This document shows, piece by piece, positions 13,372 through 16,544 of a stretch of 16,544 nucleotides of DNA. Every line of letters begins with the position of its first letter. Positions within the stretch are counted from its first letter, which is position 1. Position numbers and translations under genes: made by a program. The stretch spans positions 1 to 16,544 of the forward strand of contig DGFH01000390.1 in the NCBI GenBank assembly GCA_002391565.1, read 5' to 3'. This DNA is from Anaerolineales bacterium UBA3905 (lineage in GTDB: Bacteria; Chloroflexota; Anaerolineae; Caldilineales; Caldilineaceae). The notes beneath the pieces are model-generated. The model saw nothing but the letters and a program-made list of their open reading frames with translations. It was not told the DNA's origin and made no database searches.

Positions 13372-15984
13372 ATGATTCCCTGGATCGAGCAACACTATTC
13401 CCGACTTGATCACAACCTGGAGCAGACCATGCCGCAAAATTTCTACCAATGGCGCCGCTTCACCCTGGAGGATTCGCCTTTCGACCCCGCCACCGCCGCC
13501 GCACAATATCCGCCCGATCTCGGTCTGGAGCCGATACACCTGAGCATCGATCTCGCCCTCGACATTGCCGCGCAGCGCGCGGCAGGCGTAGTGACGCACA
13601 CCGTTGTCGCCCGGCGCGCGCAGATGCGCATACTCACGCTTGACGCCGTCGATCTGGATGTCACAGCGGTTGTTGATGCCGATGGACGTGCGCTGACGTG
13701 GCGCAACGACGGCAAGACACTGGCGATCCGGTGGGAGGCGCCCTTTGACGCCGGGGAGGAGCGTCGCGTTGCCATTCACTACGCAGTCGAGCGCCCCACC
13801 TCTGGCCTCTACTTCTCGCAGCCGAGCGCCGCCTATCCGGACATGCCCTGGTACGCCGTCACCGACCACGAAACGGAGCGGGCGCGTCACTGGCTGCCCT
13901 GCATCGACCTGCCCAACGTGCGTACGACGCTCGACATCCGCCTGCGCGCTGACGCTCGCTTCACGATCCTGGCGAACGGTTATCTGGTCGAGGAGACCTT
14001 GCACGCCGATGGTGCGAAGACAGCGCACTGGCGGCTCGATCAGCGCTGCCCCAGTTATCTGCTCTGTTTTGCTGTAGGCGAATTCGTGCGCGCCGACGAC
14101 GGCGAATTCGACGACGGCGCGAAAGGCATCCCCGTTGCCTATTTCTGCAGCCCGCTCCACACCGCCGACGACCTGCGGCGCAGCTTTGGCCGCACCAAGC
14201 CAATGTTAGCCTGGATGACACAGAAGCTGGGTCTGCCCTTCCCTTATCCCAAGTATTATCAGTGGGCGGCGCCTGGCGTCTCCGGCGCGATGGAGAACAT
14301 TTCGCTGGTCAGTTGGGATGAACGCTATGTGCTCGATGCAGCGCTGGCGGACGAATGGACATGGCTGCTAGATGCGATCAACGTCCACGAGATGGCGCAC
14401 AGCTACTTTGGCGATGCCGTCGTCTGCCGCGACTATGCCCACGCCTGGCTCAAAGAATCATGGGCAACATACATGGAGCAGGTCTATCGTGAGGACAATC
14501 ACGGTCAGGACGAAGCGCTCTACGTCTATTACACGCACGCTGCCGCCTACTTCGAAGAAGCCGACAACGACTATCGCCGCCCGATTGTACACCGCCACTT
14601 TCAATCCTCCTGGGACATGTACGATGACCATCTCTACCCCGGCGGTGCGTGCCGGCTACACACGCTGCGCTGCGAATTGGGCGACGACATCTTCTGGACC
14701 GGTGTGCGCGACTATCTAGCCACCTATCTGCATCGCGTCGTGGAGACTGACGATTTCCGCCTGATTATGGAGAAGCATTCCGGGCGCGCCCTCGGTCGCT
14801 TCTTCGACCAGTGGTTCCATCAGCCCGGCTATCCTGATCTGAAGGTGGGCTTCACATTCGAAGCCGAAGACGGGCGCGGCGTATTCACCGTCGAGCAGAA
14901 GCAGGTCAACGCCGCTGAGGGCGTCCCCGTCTTCCACTTTCAGAGCGCCATAGCCTGGTGGATCGATGGTGAAGCGCACACGGCGTCGATCCGTGTGGAG
15001 CAACCCCATCAGGTCTTCATGTTCCCGATGGCAAAGATGCCGGAGATGGTGCTCTTCGATCCCCAAGCCGCCGTGCTGCACAAACTCGACTTCAACCCCG
15101 GCGACGATCTGCTGCGCCGCCAGCTGACCGCCGGGCCAACCGTGCTGGCGCGCATCCACGCCGCCAGGGAATTAGCCGCCACCGGACGTCACGCTAACAT
15201 CCAGGCGATCCTCCACGCCTATGCGGCGGAGCCGTTCTGGGGCGTGCGACTGGAGATGGCGCAATGCCTGGCAACAGCGAACAGCGCTACAGCCGCCGCC
15301 GGGCTCCCGACATTGATCGCCGCTGAGCATCACCCGCTTGTGCTGCCAACCTTGCTGCGTGCAGCAGGCGCCTATCAGGAAGTCGCCGTACGCGACGCCA
15401 TCTTGCAGCGACTGGAGGCTGGGCTGGCGCCGCTCGCAACCCAGGCGGCCTACGAAGCTCTCGGTGCGCAACGCGAAGAAGCGCCCTATGACCTGCTCGC
15501 CACCGCCGCGCAGACGCCTTCGATCAACGGCATTGCGCAGGTGGGCGCCATTCGGGGCTTGGCAGCCACGCGCCGCGTCGAAGCCGTCGATGTGTTGCTG
15601 CCGTTGGTGCGCTACGGTGGCAGCGCTTACGCAGTGCGTCGCTTCGCCGTGCCTGCACTGGCAGAGTTAGGCAAACACGTCGAGAAGCCGGCGCGCACAC
15701 GCATCGCTGCGACATTGATGACGCTGCTGCGCGACCCGGTCTATCAAGTGGCGGTGGCTGCCGCGCGCGGGCTGGCGACAATGGGCGCCACCGAAGCCAT
15801 TCCTGCGCTGGAACAGTTCGCCCGCAGCCGTGTGCAACAGGAAGCTGTCGTCGCCCGCCGCGCCGCCGACGCGCTGCGCAAAACCGGCGCCCCAGCAGAG
15901 AGCACACAGCAAAAACAATTGCAAGAATTACGCACCCAAATCCGCCGGCTGGAAGAGGAAGTGCAGAAGCTGAGCAGAGAATAG
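13372..15984 (+). CDS. M1 family zinc aminopeptidase with HEAT-like C-terminal repeats and coiled-coil end
   Basis: An 870-residue protein. The M1 core spans about 50-490: substrate motif GAMEN at 305-309, zinc site HEMAH (339-343) with third ligand Glu362 (KES) 18 residues on, and Tyr422 (YPGGACRLH), the likely transition-state Tyr. Residues about 590-840 are alpha-helical repeats of HEAT type (for example DAILQRLEAGLAPLATQAAYEAL, PLVRYGGSAYAVRRFAVPALAEL, TLLRDPVYQVAVAAARGLATMG), replacing the usual ERAP1-like C domain. The last 25 residues (QQKQLQELRTQIRRLEEEVQ) form a short charged coiled coil. No signal peptide or membrane segment, so cytosolic peptide trimming is inferred. The outermost ATG has no ribosome site; Met20 at 13429 has GGAG six bases upstream and may be the true start. 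The element at 15985 follows the stop directly. Confidence 0.93.
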   Translation: MIPWIEQHYSRLDHNLEQTMPQNFYQWRRFTLEDSPFDPATAAAQYPPDLGLEPIHLSIDLALDIAAQRAAGVVTHTVVARRAQMRILTLDAVDLDVTAVVDADGRALTWRNDGKTLAIRWEAPFDAGEERRVAIHYAVERPTSGLYFSQPSAAYPDMPWYAVTDHETERARHWLPCIDLPNVRTTLDIRLRADARFTILANGYLVEETLHADGAKTAHWRLDQRCPSYLLCFAVGEFVRADDGEFDDGAKGIPVAYFCSPLHTADDLRRSFGRTKPMLAWMTQKLGLPFPYPKYYQWAAPGVSGAMENISLVSWDERYVLDAALADEWTWLLDAINVHEMAHSYFGDAVVCRDYAHAWLKESWATYMEQVYREDNHGQDEALYVYYTHAAAYFEEADNDYRRPIVHRHFQSSWDMYDDHLYPGGACRLHTLRCELGDDIFWTGVRDYLATYLHRVVETDDFRLIMEKHSGRALGRFFDQWFHQPGYPDLKVGFTFEAEDGRGVFTVEQKQVNAAEGVPVFHFQSAIAWWIDGEAHTASIRVEQPHQVFMFPMAKMPEMVLFDPQAAVLHKLDFNPGDDLLRRQLTAGPTVLARIHAARELAATGRHANIQAILHAYAAEPFWGVRLEMAQCLATANSATAAAGLPTLIAAEHHPLVLPTLLRAAGAYQEVAVRDAILQRLEAGLAPLATQAAYEALGAQREEAPYDLLATAAQTPSINGIAQVGAIRGLAATRRVEAVDVLLPLVRYGGSAYAVRRFAVPALAELGKHVEKPARTRIAATLMTLLRDPVYQVAVAAARGLATMGATEAIPALEQFARSRVQQEAVVARRAADALRKTGAPAESTQQKQLQELRTQIRRLEEEVQKLSRE

Positions 15985-16079
15985 GGGATTGAGGAGATTG
16001 GGAGATTGGGCGAGTCCTGTTCAGTCGCTCAAACCACCCAAATCTCTCAATCTCCAATCTCCAATTCTCTCAATCTCGA
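15985..16079. repeat. Intergenic GGAGATT-type inverted-repeat element (copy C) after the aminopeptidase
   Basis: The left arm just after the stop codon has GGGATT, then GGAGATT (15993-15999) and GGAGATT (16001-16007). The right arm (16031-16078) is a run of AATCTCT, AATCTCC, AATCTCC and AATTCTCT units, their complements. The arms can pair in several registers around a 20-30 base centre. Being at a transcript end, this copy could stop transcription or protect the 3' end, but no T-run follows it. Confidence 0.65.
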
Positions 16080-16243
16080 ATCCATCCTCAATTAAATTTG
16101 CGATCTACAAGCAACCCATTCTCCCATAAAAATAGCCACTAGAATTTGCCAGGATCAATTCTCTTTCTCTGGAAATAGACCATCTCCATACAGACAATTG
16201 GCGTAATCGTCCATATTTCCTGACATTACGTTATGAAAACCTC

Positions 16244-16272
16244 TTGCTTTCCCGCAAAAATCATGGTAGACT
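16244..16272 (+). promoter_or_regulatory. Distal candidate promoter of the exported-protein gene
   Basis: TTGCTT (16244-16249), a 17-bp spacer and TAGACT (16267-16272) with TG one base upstream (extended -10). The start would be near 16279, giving a leader of about 160 nt that begins right at the GAATCTTG inverted repeat. Confidence 0.35.
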
Positions 16273-16279
16273 GAACAAC

Positions 16280-16329
16280 GAATCTTGTTTCACGGAGGGC
16301 CGCCAATCGCATCCATGTTTGCAAGATTC
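16280..16329 (+). promoter_or_regulatory. 8-bp inverted repeat at the start of the leader
   Basis: GAATCTTG (16280-16287) and CAAGATTC (16322-16329) are exact inverted copies with a 34-base loop that holds GGAGGGCC. It would form a stem at the very 5' end of a transcript from the 16244 promoter, just ahead of the AAAGGAG at 16336. Confidence 0.4.
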
Positions 16330-16335
16330 TTTGCG

Positions 16336-16354
16336 AAAGGAGCACGCCATGTGA
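16336..16354 (+). other. Start-stop mini-ORF with strong ribosome binding site
   Basis: AAAGGAG (16336-16342), six bases, then ATG TGA (16349-16354): an initiation site with a good ribosome binding site and a stop as the second codon. The same AAAGGAG with the same six-base spacing precedes the true gene 93 nt downstream. Confidence 0.4.
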
Positions 16355-16393
16355 GCAGCACAAAACGCAGCGCATAGTACTCAGAGTTTTTGG

Positions 16394-16422
16394 TGAACAA
16401 CATACCCCAACAACAGTATACT
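16394..16422 (+). promoter_or_regulatory. Proximal candidate promoter of the exported-protein gene
   Basis: TGAACA (16394-16399), a 17-bp spacer and TATACT (16417-16422; five of six consensus bases). The start would fall near 16429, at the AAAGGAG itself, leaving a very short leader of about 13 nt. It may be chance. Confidence 0.35.
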
Positions 16423-16441
16423 CTTTTGAAAGGAGAGTCGT

Positions 16442-16544
16442 ATGTCTGGTAAGACCAGTCAGCGACAGTGGTTGCCTTGGCGTGTGCGGACGCTTCTGGC
16501 AGTAATCCTGGCGCTGGGACCGCTGATCCCCATGGTCAGCGCGT
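16442..16544 (+). CDS. Exported protein, N-terminal signal segment only
   Basis: Thirty-four residues are visible: a basic start with Lys4, Arg8, Arg14 and Arg16 (MSGKTSQRQWLPWRVR), a hydrophobic core TLLAVILALGPLIPMV (17-32) and SA at the edge. This is a Sec-type signal peptide or signal anchor. A substrate-binding lipoprotein, peptidase or other secreted protein would fit, but no mature part is present, so no function is given. AAAGGAG six bases before the ATG gives a strong start. The long upstream stretch with two possible promoters suggests a separately controlled gene. Confidence 0.7.
   Translation, partial: MSGKTSQRQWLPWRVRTLLAVILALGPLIPMVSA

Larger units (their letters stand above)
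16080..16441. other. AT-richer non-coding stretch and leader of the last gene
   Basis: About 360 bases without a convincing gene. Positions 16080-16240 are AT-richer than the rest of the window and show nothing recognisable. From 16244 on there are two candidate promoters, an 8-bp inverted repeat and a start-stop mini-ORF, listed separately. A 20-codon ORF (16315-16377, MFARFFAKGARHVSSTKRSA) lacks a properly spaced ribosome site and is not called. Confidence 0.5.

Noticed and set aside
13339..14160. Open frame of 273 codons on the minus strand at the start of the aminopeptidase
   Set aside because: Mirror of a real coding region; it would also cross the fni/aminopeptidase control region. No motif.
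16315..16377. Leader peptide of 20 residues (MFARFFAKGARHVSSTKRSA)
   Set aside because: The only GGAGG is about 15 bases from its ATG, too far, and nothing in it resembles an attenuator peptide.

Overview
The window is a GC-rich bacterial chromosome segment (roughly 60% GC by eye) with compact, mostly minus-strand housekeeping and metabolic genes. The gene set fits a Chloroflexota bacterium, perhaps near Caldilineales/Anaerolineae: a flavin-dependent type 2 isopentenyl-diphosphate isomerase beside a geranylgeranyl-type prenyl synthase, a cytosolic M1 aminopeptidase with a HEAT-like tail, a TPP/lipoate oxoacid dehydrogenase complex, and intergenic GGAGATT heptamer repeats. This placement is inference from gene style, not from a marker gene. 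I see no rRNA, tRNA, CRISPR array, insertion sequence or phage gene.

Layout. Positions 1-1441 (minus): a Gfo/Idh/MocA dehydrogenase followed by a truncated sugar phosphate isomerase/epimerase, behind a sigma70-like promoter with three ACGT cores 10 bp apart upstream. Positions 1670-2764 (minus): an ada methylation-repair regulator with what looks like a near-canonical Ada box in its own upstream region. Positions 2902-6952 (minus): a tight cluster read as cystathionine gamma-synthase, galactose-1-phosphate uridylyltransferase, a SAM methyltransferase and an ornithine cyclodeaminase-family dehydrogenase. Positions 7203-10885 (plus): E1 alpha, E1 beta and E2 of a 2-oxoacid (pyruvate or acetoin type) dehydrogenase complex, with a perfect extended -10 promoter, a leader hairpin and no E3 gene at hand. 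Positions 11055-13275 (minus): fni (type 2 IPP isomerase), then a polyprenyl synthase, making and condensing C5 isoprenoid units. Positions 13372-15984 (plus): an M1 aminopeptidase divergent from fni. Positions 15985-16441 are a 457-nt non-coding stretch with a repeat element and a structured leader, followed by the start of an exported protein at 16442.

The most unusual signal is non-coding. A family of heptamer-based GGAGATT/AATCTCC inverted-repeat elements sits at 8231-8343, 12111-12227 and 15985-16079, each just after a stop codon or just before one. A related GGGCGAG heptamer array lies inside the E2 coding region in its disordered linker. Other points worth checking are the Ada box, a second and degenerate subunit-binding domain in E2, the overlapping divergent -10 boxes between fni and the aminopeptidase, and a start-stop mini-ORF with a strong ribosome binding site in the leader of the last gene.
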